A stretch of DNA of 14,170 bases from Bacteroidales bacterium. Lineage in GTDB: Bacteria > Bacteroidota > Bacteroidia > Bacteroidales > Azobacteroidaceae. Of this stretch, positions 1 to 8,507 are shown piece after piece. Positions within the stretch are counted from its first letter, which is position 1. The number at the start of each line of letters is the position of its first letter. Under the pieces are notes generated by a model. The model was not told where the DNA came from and made no database searches. It saw only the letters and a program-made list of their open reading frames with translations. Where the stretch lies: contig JAJBTS010000435.1 in assembly GCA_020860885.1 (NCBI GenBank), positions 1-14,170 of the forward strand, in the 5' to 3' direction. Made by a program: the position numbers and the translations under genes.

Positions 1-1
1 C

Positions 2-1657
2 TCCAGGACATTAACTCCCGATTATATTTTCGAGTCTAGCTGGGAAGTATGCAACAAAGTGGGAGGTATTTATATCGTATTATCGACAAGGGCAAAAACA
101 TTACAGGAACTATTAAAAGATTAAATTATATTTATTGGTCCTGATATACAAAATAACAATGAAGATAATCCCGATTTTATAGAGAATAAAACTCTTTGGA
201 AAGCATGGAAGAAGCATGCCGGAGAAAAAGATGGATTAAAAGTAAGGGTAGGACGCTGGAACGTACCGGGAAAGCCGATTGCCATCCTCGTGGATTTCTT
301 TCCTTTTTATGAAATAAAAGACACTATTTATTTTCAGATGTGGGAAAGATATAAGATCGACTCTACCGTCGGTTATGGTGATTACGATGAATCCTGTATG
401 TTTGCTTATGCTACGGCTAAAGTCATCGAAAGCATCTACAATTTCCTTCAACTGGAAAATCAAAAAGTAATTGCTCACATGAATGAGTGGATGTTGGGTA
501 TGGCTGCTTTGTATCTGCACGATAAAGTTCCTTCCATAGCAACCATCTTCACCACACATGCCACTTCCATCGGACGTTCTATCTCCGGAAACAATAAACC
601 TTTGTACGACCAGCTCGACAATTACAACGGAGATCAGATGGCCCGCGAATTGAATGTAGAAGGAAAACATTATCTGGAGAAAGTGACGGCTCACTATGTG
701 GATTGTTTTACTACGGTCAGCGAGATAACCGGAAAAGAAGCTACCCAGTTGCTGGATAAAGCTCCGGATATTATCACCCCGAACGGATTTGAATCTAATT
801 TTGTTCCGAAAGGAAAACAATACAATGTGAAGAAGGAAGCGGCGCGTCATGCACTTATTTATGTATCCCGGCAACTCACCGCAAAAAATATTCCTGACGA
901 TGCTTTCCTCATAGGCACGAGCGGAAGATACGAATACCGAAACAAAGGATTGGATGTTTTTGTCGAGGCTGTTAACCGGGTGCGGTTGGTGGATCCGAAC
1001 CGGTACATCGTAGCTTTCATTGTGGTTCCTGCCTGGATTAAGGGTCCGCGGAAAGATCTGCAAAAGAGATTGAGTCGGAAAACCATCCCTAAAACGGCTT
1101 TGTTCGATCCCTTCTACACGCATGACCTGATGGAGGTTCATTCGGATAAGATATTGAACTACCTCCATCATCTGGATTTTTTGAATTACCAGGACGATAA
1201 AGTTAAAATAGTATTTGTTCCTTCTTATATAAACGAAAAGGATGGCATATTTAATATGTCTTATTATGATCTGCTTATTGGATTCGATCTGACTCTTTTC
1301 CCTTCTTATTACGAGCCCTGGGGATATACTCCGTTGGAAAGCATTGCTTTCCATATTCCTACCATCACCACCAATCTGGCCGGTTTTGGGATGTGGGCTG
1401 TTTCGGAGAGCAGTAAGTCGATAGAGTCGGGAGTTGAAGTCATTGAAAGGACAGACGAAAATTATTCTGAGGTATCGGAAGAAATGAAAAATACCATTCT
1501 TAAATATAGTATGGAGTTTTCACCGGAAGAAATAGCAAAAACAAGAGAAGCGGCATATGTGTTGTCAGAGAAAGCATCATGGTCGCATTTTATAGATTAT
1601 TATCTGCAAGCTTATAATATAGCATTAGAAAAAAGAAAATTAAGAATTAAAAAATAA
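2..1657 (+). pseudogene. Glycogen synthase (GT3 type), 5' end cut by window edge, internal TAA stop
   Basis: Transfers glucose from a nucleotide sugar onto the growing alpha-1,4-glucan in the cytoplasm. One reading frame runs from base 2 to the stop at 1655-1657, 551 codons with one internal stop. It opens with TLTPDYIFESSWEVCNKVGG, the N-terminal donor-binding region of eukaryote-like (GT3) glycogen synthases; the KVGG codons are at 56-67. The C-terminal EX7E motif (EPWGYTPLE) has its glutamates at 1313-1315 and 1337-1339. The true start lies a few codons left of the window. An in-frame TAA at 122-124 interrupts LLKD-stop-IIFIGPD, and the frame is the same on both sides, so a single substitution (for example AAA to TAA) explains it. 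The longest open part starts at a GTG at 290, but a protein made from there would lack the KVGG loop and probably be inactive. glgP follows after 7 bp. Family assignment is firm; whether the stop is real or a sequence error is open. Confidence 0.88.
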
Positions 1658-1664
1658 ATTCGTT

Positions 1665-4232
1665 ATGAAGATTAAAGCAAACTATGCAAATGAACTTGTT
1701 TGGAGAGAAAGTGTCATTCATTCTAAGATGCCGCCCGAACTGAAGGTTTTGGACGAGATCGCTCACAATTTATGGTGGATCTGGAATTATGAAGCAAAGG
1801 ACTTATTTTCTTCGATAGACAAAGAACTTTGGAATACAACAGAAGGTAATCCGGTATTACTTCTGCATAGTCTTTCTTATGCCCGTTTGGAAGAGATTAC
1901 ACAAGATAAGGATTTGATGAAAAGAATTAATTCGGTTTATAAAAAATTCCAGGCTTATATGGAAGAACCGAAGAATCCGAATATTCCCAGTGTGGCTTAC
2001 TTCAGTATGGAATATGGTCTGGCTAATATCCTGAAGATCTATTCCGGAGGTTTGGGTGTATTGGCTGGTGATTATATTAAAGAAGCGAGCGATATCAATG
2101 CTGATTTGTGTGCTGTCGGTTTCTTATACAGATATGGTTATTTTTCTCAATCTCTTTCTATCGACGGACAACAGATTGCGAATTATGAAGCGCAAAACTT
2201 TTCCCAGTTACCATTGACCCAGGTTATGGATGAAGATGGTAAGCCTATGGTTCTGGAAGTGCCTTATAATTCTTTTACTGTTTATTCGTATGTATGGACA
2301 GCGAATGTCGGACGCGTGAAATTATATTTAATGGATACGGATATGGACCAGAATTCGGAGTGGGACCGTTCCATTACTGCCCAACTGTATGGCGGAGACA
2401 ATGAAAACCGTTTGAAACAGGAATATTTATTGGGAGTAGGAGGTATATTGCTCTTAAATAAACTGGGTATTAAAAAGCAGGTATATCATTGCAATGAAGG
2501 GCATGCAGCTTTGATCAATGCACAACGATTGGTCGAATATATTGATAATGAAGGGTTGAACTTTAATCAGGCTCTTGAGATCGTAAGGGCTTCTGCTCTT
2601 TATACTTGTCACACTCCGGTGCCGGCAGGACACGATTACTTCGAAGAACCGTTGTTCGAGAAGTATATGAGCCATTTCCCGGATAAACTGGGTATTTCAT
2701 GGCAGGACTTTATGGATATGGGACGTACCAATCCCGGAAGCCATGAGAAATTCTCCATGAGTGTATTTGCCCTGAATACTTGTCAGGAAGCCAATGGAGT
2801 TTCTTTCCTTCATGGTGAAGTTTCCAAGAAAATATTCGCTCCTGTCTGGAAGGGTTATTTCGCACAGGAATCTCATGTAGGATATGTAACCAATGGTGTA
2901 CACATGCCTACCTGGGCTGCTTCCGAATGGAGGAAATTCTATGAAAAGCATTTTGAAAAAGATTTCTATAAAGATCAATCCAATCCTGAGATCTGGGAGA
3001 AAATATATAAGGTGGATGATGATGCGATATGGGATGTAAGAATGACATTGAAGAAACGTCTGGTAAGTCACATCCGAGAATCGTTCAAAGACAGCTGGTT
3101 GAAAAATCAGGGTGATCCTTCTAAAGTGGTTGAGATCTTAGGGAAAATTAATCCGAATGCTTTACTGATCGGTTTCGGACGCCGTTTCGCTACTTATAAA
3201 AGAGCTCACCTGTTATTTACCGATTTGGAAAGATTGTCTAAGATCGTTAATAATCCTGATTTTCCTGTTCAGTTTATTTTTACAGGTAAGGCGCATCCTG
3301 CCGATGGAGGCGGACAAGGTTTGATCAAAAATATTGTTGAAATATCTCGTCGTCCGGAGTTTGTAGGAAAAATTATTTTCCTTGAAAACTACGATATGCG
3401 TTTGGCGAAACGCTTAGTGTCCGGGGTAGATATCTGGCTGAATACACCGACACGTCCGTTGGAAGCTTCCGGTACTTCCGGAGAGAAAGCGGAAATGAAC
3501 GGGGTACTGAATTTCTCTGTTTTGGATGGATGGTGGTACGAAGGCTATCGGGAAGGTGCCGGATGGGCATTGACCGACAAACGGACTTACGACAATCAGC
3601 AATTCCAGGATGAATTGGATGCTGCTACCATCTATTCTATGTTGGAAAATGAAATTATTCCTTTGTATTATGCCAAGAACAGTAAAGGATATTCTCCGGA
3701 ATGGTTGCAATATATCAAAAATTCAATTGCTCAGATTGCACCTCTTTATACTACCAAGCGTATGTTTGATGATTATGTAGACCGTTTCTACAATGTGCTT
3801 GCTAATCGTTCGGAAATGCTGGTGAAAGATAATTATGCAAAAGCGAAGGAGCTGGCTGCCTGGAAAGAAGAAGTCGCAAAGCATTGGGACGATATTGAAG
3901 TGGTTTCTGTGAAATATAGCGATAATATCATTAATCATAATATCGAGATCGGGGAATCTCTTTCTTTCTCTGTTGTTCTGGATAAGCATACGGTTCAGGG
4001 AGATCTGGGTGTGGAAGCTGTACAACTTCGTACGGATCCTGCCACTCAGGTGGATTCTTTGAAAATTGCTCCTCTGACTCTCGAAAAGACAGAAGGTACT
4101 AAAATGTATTTCTCTGCGAGAATTAAAGCTTCTGATGCCGGAACATTCAAATTCGGATTAAGGATTTATCCTTCCAACAAAGATATACCGCACAGAATGG
4201 ACTTTGCTTACGTGAAATGGATCAACATTTGA
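1665..4232 (+). CDS. glgP: Alpha-glucan (glycogen) phosphorylase, GT35 with N-terminal DUF3417
   Basis: Cytoplasmic, pyridoxal-phosphate-dependent enzyme releasing glucose-1-phosphate from the non-reducing ends of glycogen or maltodextrin. The 855 residues match the DUF3417-type phosphorylases: an N-terminal DUF3417 segment (about residues 15-110), then the catalytic fold. Visible motifs are FSMEYG (113-118), the glycine-rich GGLGVLAGD (128-136), HCNEGH (275-280), TNGVH (409-413), RRFATYKR (506-513) and the cofactor site EASGTSGEK, whose Lys608 should carry the PLP Schiff base, followed by [14 protein letters not shown]. The ATG at 1665 lies 7 bp after the glycogen synthase stop, so the two are probably cotranscribed. 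About 130 C-terminal residues (after roughly 725) look like the beta-rich tail seen in this subfamily. The frame is intact and ends just before a strong terminator. Confidence 0.96.
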   Translation: MKIKANYANELVWRESVIHSKMPPELKVLDEIAHNLWWIWNYEAKDLFSSIDKELWNTTEGNPVLLLHSLSYARLEEITQDKDLMKRINSVYKKFQAYMEEPKNPNIPSVAYFSMEYGLANILKIYSGGLGVLAGDYIKEASDINADLCAVGFLYRYGYFSQSLSIDGQQIANYEAQNFSQLPLTQVMDEDGKPMVLEVPYNSFTVYSYVWTANVGRVKLYLMDTDMDQNSEWDRSITAQLYGGDNENRLKQEYLLGVGGILLLNKLGIKKQVYHCNEGHAALINAQRLVEYIDNEGLNFNQALEIVRASALYTCHTPVPAGHDYFEEPLFEKYMSHFPDKLGISWQDFMDMGRTNPGSHEKFSMSVFALNTCQEANGVSFLHGEVSKKIFAPVWKGYFAQESHVGYVTNGVHMPTWAASEWRKFYEKHFEKDFYKDQSNPEIWEKIYKVDDDAIWDVRMTLKKRLVSHIRESFKDSWLKNQGDPSKVVEILGKINPNALLIGFGRRFATYKRAHLLFTDLERLSKIVNNPDFPVQFIFTGKAHPADGGGQGLIKNIVEISRRPEFVGKIIFLENYDMRLAKRLVSGVDIWLNTPTRPLEASGTSGEKAEMNGVLNFSVLDGWWYEGYREGAGWALTDKRTYDNQQFQDELDAATIYSMLENEIIPLYYAKNSKGYSPEWLQYIKNSIAQIAPLYTTKRMFDDYVDRFYNVLANRSEMLVKDNYAKAKELAAWKEEVAKHWDDIEVVSVKYSDNIINHNIEIGESLSFSVVLDKHTVQGDLGVEAVQLRTDPATQVDSLKIAPLTLEKTEGTKMYFSARIKASDAGTFKFGLRIYPSNKDIPHRMDFAYVKWINI

Positions 4233-4233
4233 T

Positions 4234-4261
4234 CAGTTAACAGTGAGCAGTAAGCAGTTAT
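4234..4261 (+). repeat. Four tandem heptamers CAGTNAN
   Basis: Four contiguous 7-bp units, CAGTTAA, CAGTGAG, CAGTAAG and CAGTTAT, begin two bases after the glgP stop codon. A related tract in the opposite orientation lies at 4550-4577. Function unknown. Confidence 0.8.
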
Positions 4262-4300
4262 AAAAAGAGGGTGAATCACAATATGATTTACCCTCTTTTT
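4262..4300. terminator. Strong bidirectional hairpin terminator after glgP
   Basis: A 17-bp stem pairs 4262-4278 (AAAAAGAGGGTGAATCA) with 4284-4300 (TGATTTACCCTCTTTTT) around a 5-nt loop, with one G.U pair and no other mismatch. The A-run on one arm and T-run on the other make it a plausible intrinsic terminator in both directions, serving glgP (plus) and, after the repeat array, the minus-strand gene run. Confidence 0.88.
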
Positions 4301-4333
4301 ATTCCCCTTCGTAGTGCTTTTTGCGGTGCCTTG

Positions 4334-4560
4334 TTAGTACTCTTCGCTACCCATCCGTGATAAGTATTACCACCCCCTGGTTATACTCTTCGCTACCTCC
4401 CGTTAATACTCTTCGCGACGGGGTGTTAATACTCTCCGCTAACCCGTCGAGATCCTCTTCGCGAACAGGGGTAAATACTCTTAGCAACGGGGTGCAAATA
4501 CTCTTCGTAACGAGGGGTCAGTACTATTCATAAACAGGTGCTAATACCAATCAATGCTGA
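4334..4560. repeat. Degenerate 22-24 bp tandem repeat array, about ten units
   Basis: Units start at 4334, 4358, 4381, 4403, 4426, 4450, 4472, 4495, 4518 and 4541 (last one partial). A typical unit is TTAATACTCTTCGCGACGGG plus GTG; the core TACTCTTCGC is the best conserved part, and units 2 and 10 are the most decayed. Units abut directly, with no unique spacers, so this is not a CRISPR array. Period (mostly 23) is not a multiple of three and translations show no protein-like pattern. It fills most of the gap between convergent genes. GC content is above that of the neighbouring spacer. Function is not recognised. Confidence 0.85.
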
Positions 4561-4577
4561 CTGTTAACTGTTCACTG
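4550..4577 (-). repeat. CAGTNAN heptamers in opposite orientation
   Basis: Read on the minus strand: CAGTGAA (4577-4571), CAGTTAA (4570-4564), CAGTCAG (4563-4557) and a decayed CATTGAT (4556-4550). These mirror the tract at 4234-4261, so the terminator and the 23-bp array sit between inverted heptamer tracts. The stop codon of the neighbouring small gene (4574-4572) lies inside this tract. Confidence 0.7.
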
Positions 4578-4727
4578 ACTTTTATTTTTGGGTTTAAGGA
4601 TACAGCCCGGACAACTTGCGCATTTATTGTCGCGTGCGCTTTTATCAAAAAAGCATTTGAATAATTTACGCAAAATATAAATTACTACGGCTATTCCGAT
4701 TAATATGACAATAATGTACTGCCACAT
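4572..4727 (-). CDS. FeoB-associated-type Cys-rich membrane protein, 51 aa
   Basis: A small open frame reading MWQYIIVILIGIAVVIYILR at its start. Residues 3-20 form one hydrophobic membrane segment, followed by a basic stretch with Cys25 and a short cytoplasm-sized tail carrying the CxxCxxC motif CASCPGC (Cys36, 39, 42). This is the architecture of the FeoB-associated Cys-rich membrane protein family, small proteins usually found beside the ferrous iron transporter FeoB and thought to help Fe(II) handling. ATG at 4727 lies one base after the stop of the upstream beta-barrel gene, which supports it being real and cotranscribed. No feoB is visible in the window, so its role here is inferred from family only. 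The last codons (Ser-Gln-stop) overlap the heptamer repeat tract. Confidence 0.8.
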   Translation of the reverse strand: MWQYIIVILIGIAVVIYILRKLFKCFFDKSARDNKCASCPGCILKPKNKSQ

Positions 4728-4728
4728 A

Positions 4729-5226
4729 TTAAAAACCGAATACATATCCGATGGAATAAATTAAATTATCGGAATAAGGTGTGCGATTGTTTTGGATCAG
4801 ATCGTACGAAAGGGAAAAAGAAATACCTCCCAACGTTCCCATGGGAAGAATGACTCCGCCACCTATCAGGAAACAGGGAACCACTTCACTTTCAAAAGTA
4901 CCCCATGTCCTGTAAAGTTCCGGTTGAGCATGGATCTGAATGTATCTCCAGGGTCTTAACCGGGCATACAGGTTCATCCCTGCGTAATTTTCGGAAATAT
5001 TGTCGTAGCCGTAATAAGTATATCCGACTCCTACTCCTGCACTGAATTTCTCTGTGATGGCATAACCTACCTGAGGAGATATTTTCACCGATGAGGAGTT
5101 GCTTCCGAAAGATGCACCGAAAATTCCTCCGACCTCCAGTCTTCTTACATCAAATTTGTTTTGTGCACTTACAGATGCAACCGGTAAGAGCATCAAAAAA
5201 CATATCGCATATAAGATTTTTTTCAT
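4729..5226 (-). CDS. Small outer-membrane beta-barrel protein
   Basis: 165 residues. A clear Sec signal peptide (MKK, hydrophobic 4-17, SVSA) should be cut after Ala21. The mature part is made of alternating hydrophobic/polar strands rich in Gly, Tyr and aromatic residues (VGYAITEKFSAGVGVGYTYY, ISFSLSYDLIQ) and ends in Phe after a strand-like YSIGYVFGF, as expected for a substrate of the BAM assembly machinery. Size fits an 8-stranded barrel. No specific substrate or partner can be read from the sequence. ATG at 5226 lies 7 bp after the queF stop, so it probably belongs to the same transcript. It could be classed as a porin-family or OmpW/OmpA-barrel-like hypothetical; the exact family is unsure. 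Confidence 0.82.
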   Translation of the reverse strand: MKKILYAICFLMLLPVASVSAQNKFDVRRLEVGGIFGASFGSNSSSVKISPQVGYAITEKFSAGVGVGYTYYGYDNISENYAGMNLYARLRPWRYIQIHAQPELYRTWGTFESEVVPCFLIGGGVILPMGTLGGISFSLSYDLIQNNRTPYSDNLIYSIGYVFGF

Positions 5227-5233
5227 GATCTGT

Positions 5234-5698
5234 TTATTTGCTGTTGTACTCGAACAATCTTTTTTTAGCTAGTTCTTCAAATTCTGTGCCCGGTTTCCCG
5301 TAATTGCAGTAGGGATGTATGCTTATTCCTCCTCTGGGAGTAAATATCCCTGTTACTTCAATGTACTTAGGATCCATAAGAAGAACAAGATCTTTCATAA
5401 TGATGTTCACACAATCTTCATGAAAAGCTCCATGACTCCGGAAACTAAAAAGGTATAGCTTCAGACTTTTGCTTTCGATCATCTTTATATTGGGGATATA
5501 ATCGATATAGATCGTTGCGAAGTCGGGTTGCCCGGTTATGGGACAAAGACTGGTAAATTCCGGGCAGTTAAATCTTACCCAGTAATCATTTTCCTGATTT
5601 TTATTGATAAATGTTTCCAGAACTTCCGGAGCGTAGTCTTGTTTGTATTCCGTTTGATTGCCTAATAAAGTAAGTTCTTTGGTTTGTTCGTTGTTCAT
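5234..5698 (-). CDS. queF: NADPH-dependent 7-cyano-7-deazaguanine (preQ0) reductase
   Basis: Reduces the nitrile of preQ0 to the aminomethyl group of preQ1, the last free-base step before insertion into tRNA by Tgt in queuosine synthesis. At 154 residues it is the short, unimodular type (as in Bacillus) rather than the double-domain E. coli type. Visible landmarks: the thioimide-forming Cys52 in [13 protein letters not shown] with the general acid Asp59, the QueF motif ESKSLK (75-80) for NADPH binding, and FHED (92-95) in the substrate pocket. Its ATG (5698-5696) overlaps the queC stop TGA (5697-5695) as ATGA, so translation is probably coupled and both would follow the riboswitch candidate in front of queC. 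Confidence 0.96.
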   Translation of the reverse strand: MNNEQTKELTLLGNQTEYKQDYAPEVLETFINKNQENDYWVRFNCPEFTSLCPITGQPDFATIYIDYIPNIKMIESKSLKLYLFSFRSHGAFHEDCVNIIMKDLVLLMDPKYIEVTGIFTPRGGISIHPYCNYGKPGTEFEELAKKRLFEYNSK

Positions 5699-6366
5699 GC
5701 CTGATATTTGTTTTTATTTTTTTCATATTCTTCCAGTCCGGCGTTTCTCAGTTTGCATGCCGGACAACTACCGCATCCTTCCGCTACTATTCCATTGTAG
5801 CAGGTGAGTGTATTGTTTTTAACAATTTCCAATACTCCCAGTTGATCAGCGAGTGCCCAGGTCTGCGCTTTGTTCAGCCACATCAGAGGTGTATGGATGA
5901 TAAATTGTTCGTCCATAGCCAGATTGAGAGTTACATTGGCGGAACGGATAAATGTATCCCGGCAATCGGGGTAGCCGCTGTAATCAGCTTGTGAGACTCC
6001 TGTCACCAGGTTTCTGATGCCGTAAGAGCGGGCTATTACAGACGCAAATGTAAGGAAGAATAAATTTCTTCCGGGAACAAAAGTGTTGGGGTAGGAGTCT
6101 TGCGGTTTGTCCTGGTCCATCACCATATCGTGATGAGTCAGGGAATTTTCAGCCAGATGGCTTATAACCGTGGCATCTAATACCTGGAAAGGAACTCCGG
6201 CATCCCGGGCGATTTTTTGTGCGATTTCTACTTCCTGGGAATGTCTTTGTCCGTAGGTAATACACAATGTCCGTACTTCTTTGAAGTGTTTGAGCGCCCA
6301 GAACAGGCAGGTTGTCGAATCTTGTCCTCCGGAATGAAGAACAAGAGCTGATTCATTGTTTTGCAT
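5695..6366 (-). CDS. queC: 7-cyano-7-deazaguanine synthase
   Basis: Converts 7-carboxy-7-deazaguanine to preQ0 with ATP and ammonia in the cytoplasm. The 223 residues are full length for the family. The PP-loop SGGQDS (12-17) binds ATP pyrophosphate, and the C-terminal zinc site is formed by Cys189, Cys198, Cys201 and Cys204 (GCGSCPAC region). Other family marks are TYGQRH (37-42), PGRN (98-101) and GYPDCRD (131-137). queF follows with a 4-bp overlap. Only 48 bp separate it from envC upstream, and that gap carries a preQ1-I riboswitch candidate whose 3' end lies 4 bases before the ATG. queD and queE are not in the window. Confidence 0.97.
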   Translation of the reverse strand: MQNNESALVLHSGGQDSTTCLFWALKHFKEVRTLCITYGQRHSQEVEIAQKIARDAGVPFQVLDATVISHLAENSLTHHDMVMDQDKPQDSYPNTFVPGRNLFFLTFASVIARSYGIRNLVTGVSQADYSGYPDCRDTFIRSANVTLNLAMDEQFIIHTPLMWLNKAQTWALADQLGVLEIVKNNTLTCYNGIVAEGCGSCPACKLRNAGLEEYEKNKNKYQA

Positions 6367-6370
6367 AATT

Positions 6371-6404
6371 CTTTGTTTTTTACGTGGTTAAGCTAAGATA
6401 CACG
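6371..6404 (-). promoter_or_regulatory. preQ1-I riboswitch candidate in front of queC
   Basis: Read on the minus strand, a 34-nt element can fold as the preQ1-I H-type pseudoknot. P1 pairs CGUG (6404-6401) with CACG (6386-6383). The loop between them holds CUUAG (6397-6393), then CUUAA, then a C (6387) in the position that pairs with preQ1. The A-rich tail UAAAAAACAAAG (6382-6371) closely matches the known UAAAAAACUAAG of the Bacillus element. P2 would pair CUUAG with CAAAG (6375-6371), with one A.A mismatch. The spacing from the loop G to the ligand-binding C equals that of the Bacillus type. P1 is only 4 bp, one shorter than usual. The P2 3' strand lies 4 bases before the queC ATG, so translational control is likely. 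I assigned it by hand alignment, not by a covariance model. Confidence 0.7.
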
Positions 6405-6414
6405 ATATGAATAA

Positions 6415-7641
6415 TTATTTATTGAGCCAGGGCTCAGGATCTATTTTTGCTTTATCTCTTCTCATTTCGAAATACAGGGTAGTGCCTTTCTCTACATCGT
6501 CGTATATTTTCCCTATCACCTGACCAGTAGTCACTTTATCTCCCTGTTTTACGGAAACACTTTCCAGGTAAGAATACAAAGTAAGATAATTACCGTGGCG
6601 GATGATGACAGAAGTTTGTGAGCCCGGAATCTGGAATACTTTCGTTACCACACCATTGAATACGGCGCGGGCCGAATTACCTTGGGTTGTACGTATCTCA
6701 ATACCGTTCTTATTGTATTTTATATGAGGCAGTCCTACATAGTTTTGCTGGCCAAAGCGACCGATGAGAGTGTAGCGTCCCTGAAGAGGGAAAGGAAGTT
6801 TTCCTTTATTGGAGGCAAAGTCGGCCGCTAACTTTTGCTCTTCTTTGGTCATGGCATACCCGTCTTTGGTTGCAGCCTGCCGCAGTCCGGGTTTGGCAGC
6901 CGCTTCTTTTCTGGAAGCTTCTATCTCAGCCTGTATTACACGGTCAATTTCTTTATCCAAGGCGTCGGCTTGTTTTTTCTTTTTAGCCAGGTCTGCCTGC
7001 AATTGTTTCGAGTTTTTCTGAAGATGACTGATTTCTTTTTGTATTTCCACTTCTTCTTTCTGCAACTGTTCTTCTTCTGTTTTCCTTTGTTGGGATATGT
7101 TTTGCTTTTGTACTTTATCGCTTTCCAAAGCGCTCTTTTCAGCCTGAATTATTTGTTGCTGGGCAACGATTTCATAGGCCTGGGTTTTCTGCCAACCGGA
7201 GTATTTCTTCAGATAGAATAGTCTTCGTAGAGATTGTGCAAAATCGTCGGCCGATAAAACAAACAACAAATGATTCTGTGAATCCTTATTTCTATACATC
7301 TTTCTGACCGAAACAGCGTATTTGTCTTGTTTGGACTTAAAATCTTTTTCCAGATCACGGATCCTTAATTCTTTTACACGAATATTGTTATCCATTTCCT
7401 TAATTTCTTCAGCCAGAATTTTCAAAAGATTCCTCTGTGCTTTTAGCTTTTCATTCACTATGGTAACATTGTTAAGATTCTGTCCCAGCACTTTTTGAGT
7501 CTTTTTTATTTCTCCATCTAGAAACTTAATTTCATTCAATGTCTGTTCTTTCTCTTTCTTTAGTTCCTGTATCTTTACAGAATCCGCAGAAAGTGTGAAT
7601 ATAGAAGTGATCAGTAATAAAACAATAACCTTTATTCTCAT
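6415..7641 (-). CDS. EnvC-like murein hydrolase activator (coiled coil + degenerate LytM/M23 domain)
   Basis: Periplasmic protein expected to switch on N-acetylmuramyl-L-alanine amidases during cell separation. 408 residues: Sec signal peptide (1-18, cut near SA-DS), long coiled coils (about 22-110 and 155-250, rich in Lys, Glu and Gln), and a C-terminal LytM/M23 fold (about 285-400). The metal ligands of active M23 peptidases are replaced: the HxxxD position reads NGIE (Asn312, Glu315), and the HxH position reads LYFE (Tyr390). This matches EnvC-type activators that no longer bind zinc, rather than a working endopeptidase. ATG at 7641 overlaps the stop of the upstream DUF4292 gene as ATGA, giving likely translational coupling. 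The order TPR, DUF4292, EnvC is familiar from other Bacteroidales. Confidence 0.92.
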   Translation of the reverse strand: MRIKVIVLLLITSIFTLSADSVKIQELKKEKEQTLNEIKFLDGEIKKTQKVLGQNLNNVTIVNEKLKAQRNLLKILAEEIKEMDNNIRVKELRIRDLEKDFKSKQDKYAVSVRKMYRNKDSQNHLLFVLSADDFAQSLRRLFYLKKYSGWQKTQAYEIVAQQQIIQAEKSALESDKVQKQNISQQRKTEEEQLQKEEVEIQKEISHLQKNSKQLQADLAKKKKQADALDKEIDRVIQAEIEASRKEAAAKPGLRQAATKDGYAMTKEEQKLAADFASNKGKLPFPLQGRYTLIGRFGQQNYVGLPHIKYNKNGIEIRTTQGNSARAVFNGVVTKVFQIPGSQTSVIIRHGNYLTLYSYLESVSVKQGDKVTTGQVIGKIYDDVEKGTTLYFEMRRDKAKIDPEPWLNK

Positions 7642-8507
7642 AATAACTTCTTCATGAGGTTAATAACCTGCTGTAAAGTGATTTGTTTGTATTTGTCAGG
7701 AATCCTGTAATCTACATTAAAAGTAGAATTAACATCCACCGATCTGAAAGCGAGGTTTACATTGTAAGATTTATCCGGGATAGATAAAGAAAATTTCATG
7801 AGCATAGGAAAATCTTTTTTGTTGGAGGTTAATCCCCAATCGGTATAGTCACATAATAGATTGGCTTTCAACCTTTCCTGGCTCATCTGAGTTTCCTGGA
7901 TCCTGTTTGTATAATTGCTGGTAAAAGCGTATTGTATATTTTGCCTGTCCGTATTGCTGATTTTAACCTCATAATCATTTTCCATGACACGGAAAGAATT
8001 AAAATCTCTGGCAGTAACTTCTTTTTTTCCGGCAATAAACAATTGATTGGTAAGCATGGCTTCCAAACTATAGTAATCGAAGTCCAAAGGAACTTTCATT
8101 TTAATACTTTGCATAGACTCTTCCAGATACTGTTTGTTGATCCGGTCTATGATAATCACTTTGTCGGGGGTAATTAAAACTTTGAAAGCTTCGGTACCCA
8201 GGATAGGAACACGTAAAGATAGCTGTATCACTTCATTTTTCCGGATACGGAGTTGGGCATCTACGGAAACTTCTTTCGATTTGTTGCCTCCTTTAACCGT
8301 GAATTTTAAGTTGGATGAGATTGTATTGTAATTAATACCCGATTGGATGATCCTGTTTAATCTCTCTTCTTTACTTACTTTTTCAAGTGCAACCACATTC
8401 GCTTCCGTTTCTTTGCTGCTCTTACATCCTGACCATACAACGATAGATAAAAATAATAGGATGATTCCTGTCTTACTGATAAAATGTATATATTGCTTAC
8501 TCTTCAT
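7638..8507 (-). CDS. DUF4292 family lipoprotein
   Basis: 289 residues. The N-terminus has a basic start, a hydrophobic core (14-25) and a lipobox-like VWSGC with Cys28. Trp at position -3 is unusual for a lipobox, but the following CKSSKE is typical of exported Bacteroidota lipoproteins. The mature part is beta-rich (FTVKGGNKSKEVSVDAQLRI, LRVPILGTEAFKVLITPDKV), consistent with DUF4292, a family with a LolA/LolB-like incomplete barrel. The molecular role of the family is not established; a part in envelope or lipoprotein handling is inference from fold and neighbours. Its ATG lies inside the last codons of the TPR gene (11-bp overlap) and its stop overlaps the envC start, so the three are translated as a coupled group. 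Confidence 0.85.
   Translation of the reverse strand: MKSKQYIHFISKTGIILLFLSIVVWSGCKSSKETEANVVALEKVSKEERLNRIIQSGINYNTISSNLKFTVKGGNKSKEVSVDAQLRIRKNEVIQLSLRVPILGTEAFKVLITPDKVIIIDRINKQYLEESMQSIKMKVPLDFDYYSLEAMLTNQLFIAGKKEVTARDFNSFRVMENDYEVKISNTDRQNIQYAFTSNYTNRIQETQMSQERLKANLLCDYTDWGLTSNKKDFPMLMKFSLSIPDKSYNVNLAFRSVDVNSTFNVDYRIPDKYKQITLQQVINLMKKLL

Noticed and set aside
122..124. Stop-codon reassignment of TAA
   Set aside because: TAA ends several other genes here (glycogen synthase, TPR, envC, barrel protein), so it is read as stop in this genome.
236..1354. A 372-residue minus-strand open frame
   Set aside because: It lies antisense to glycogen synthase, has low-complexity, non-family sequence and no matching context.
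290..1657. A separate 455-residue gene starting at GTG 290
   Set aside because: The same frame upstream encodes the conserved N-terminus of glycogen synthase; the GTG is an internal Val codon, so this is one interrupted gene.
4321..4533. A 70-residue plus-strand open frame across the repeat array
   Set aside because: The repeat period is mostly 23 bp and varies, so the frame shifts from unit to unit; the product is a by-product of the DNA repeat.
4334..4560. CRISPR array
   Set aside because: Units are contiguous, degenerate and without unique spacers, and no cas genes are near.
6424..6435. Small inverted repeat GAGCC-AG-GGCTC at the envC end as a terminator
   Set aside because: The loop is too short and it lies in coding sequence; a terminator here would also cut queC off from its only visible promoter.
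6835..7221. A hydrophobic plus-strand open frame opposite envC
   Set aside because: Its Phe/Leu-rich sequence is the antisense image of Lys/Glu/Gln-rich coiled coil codons.
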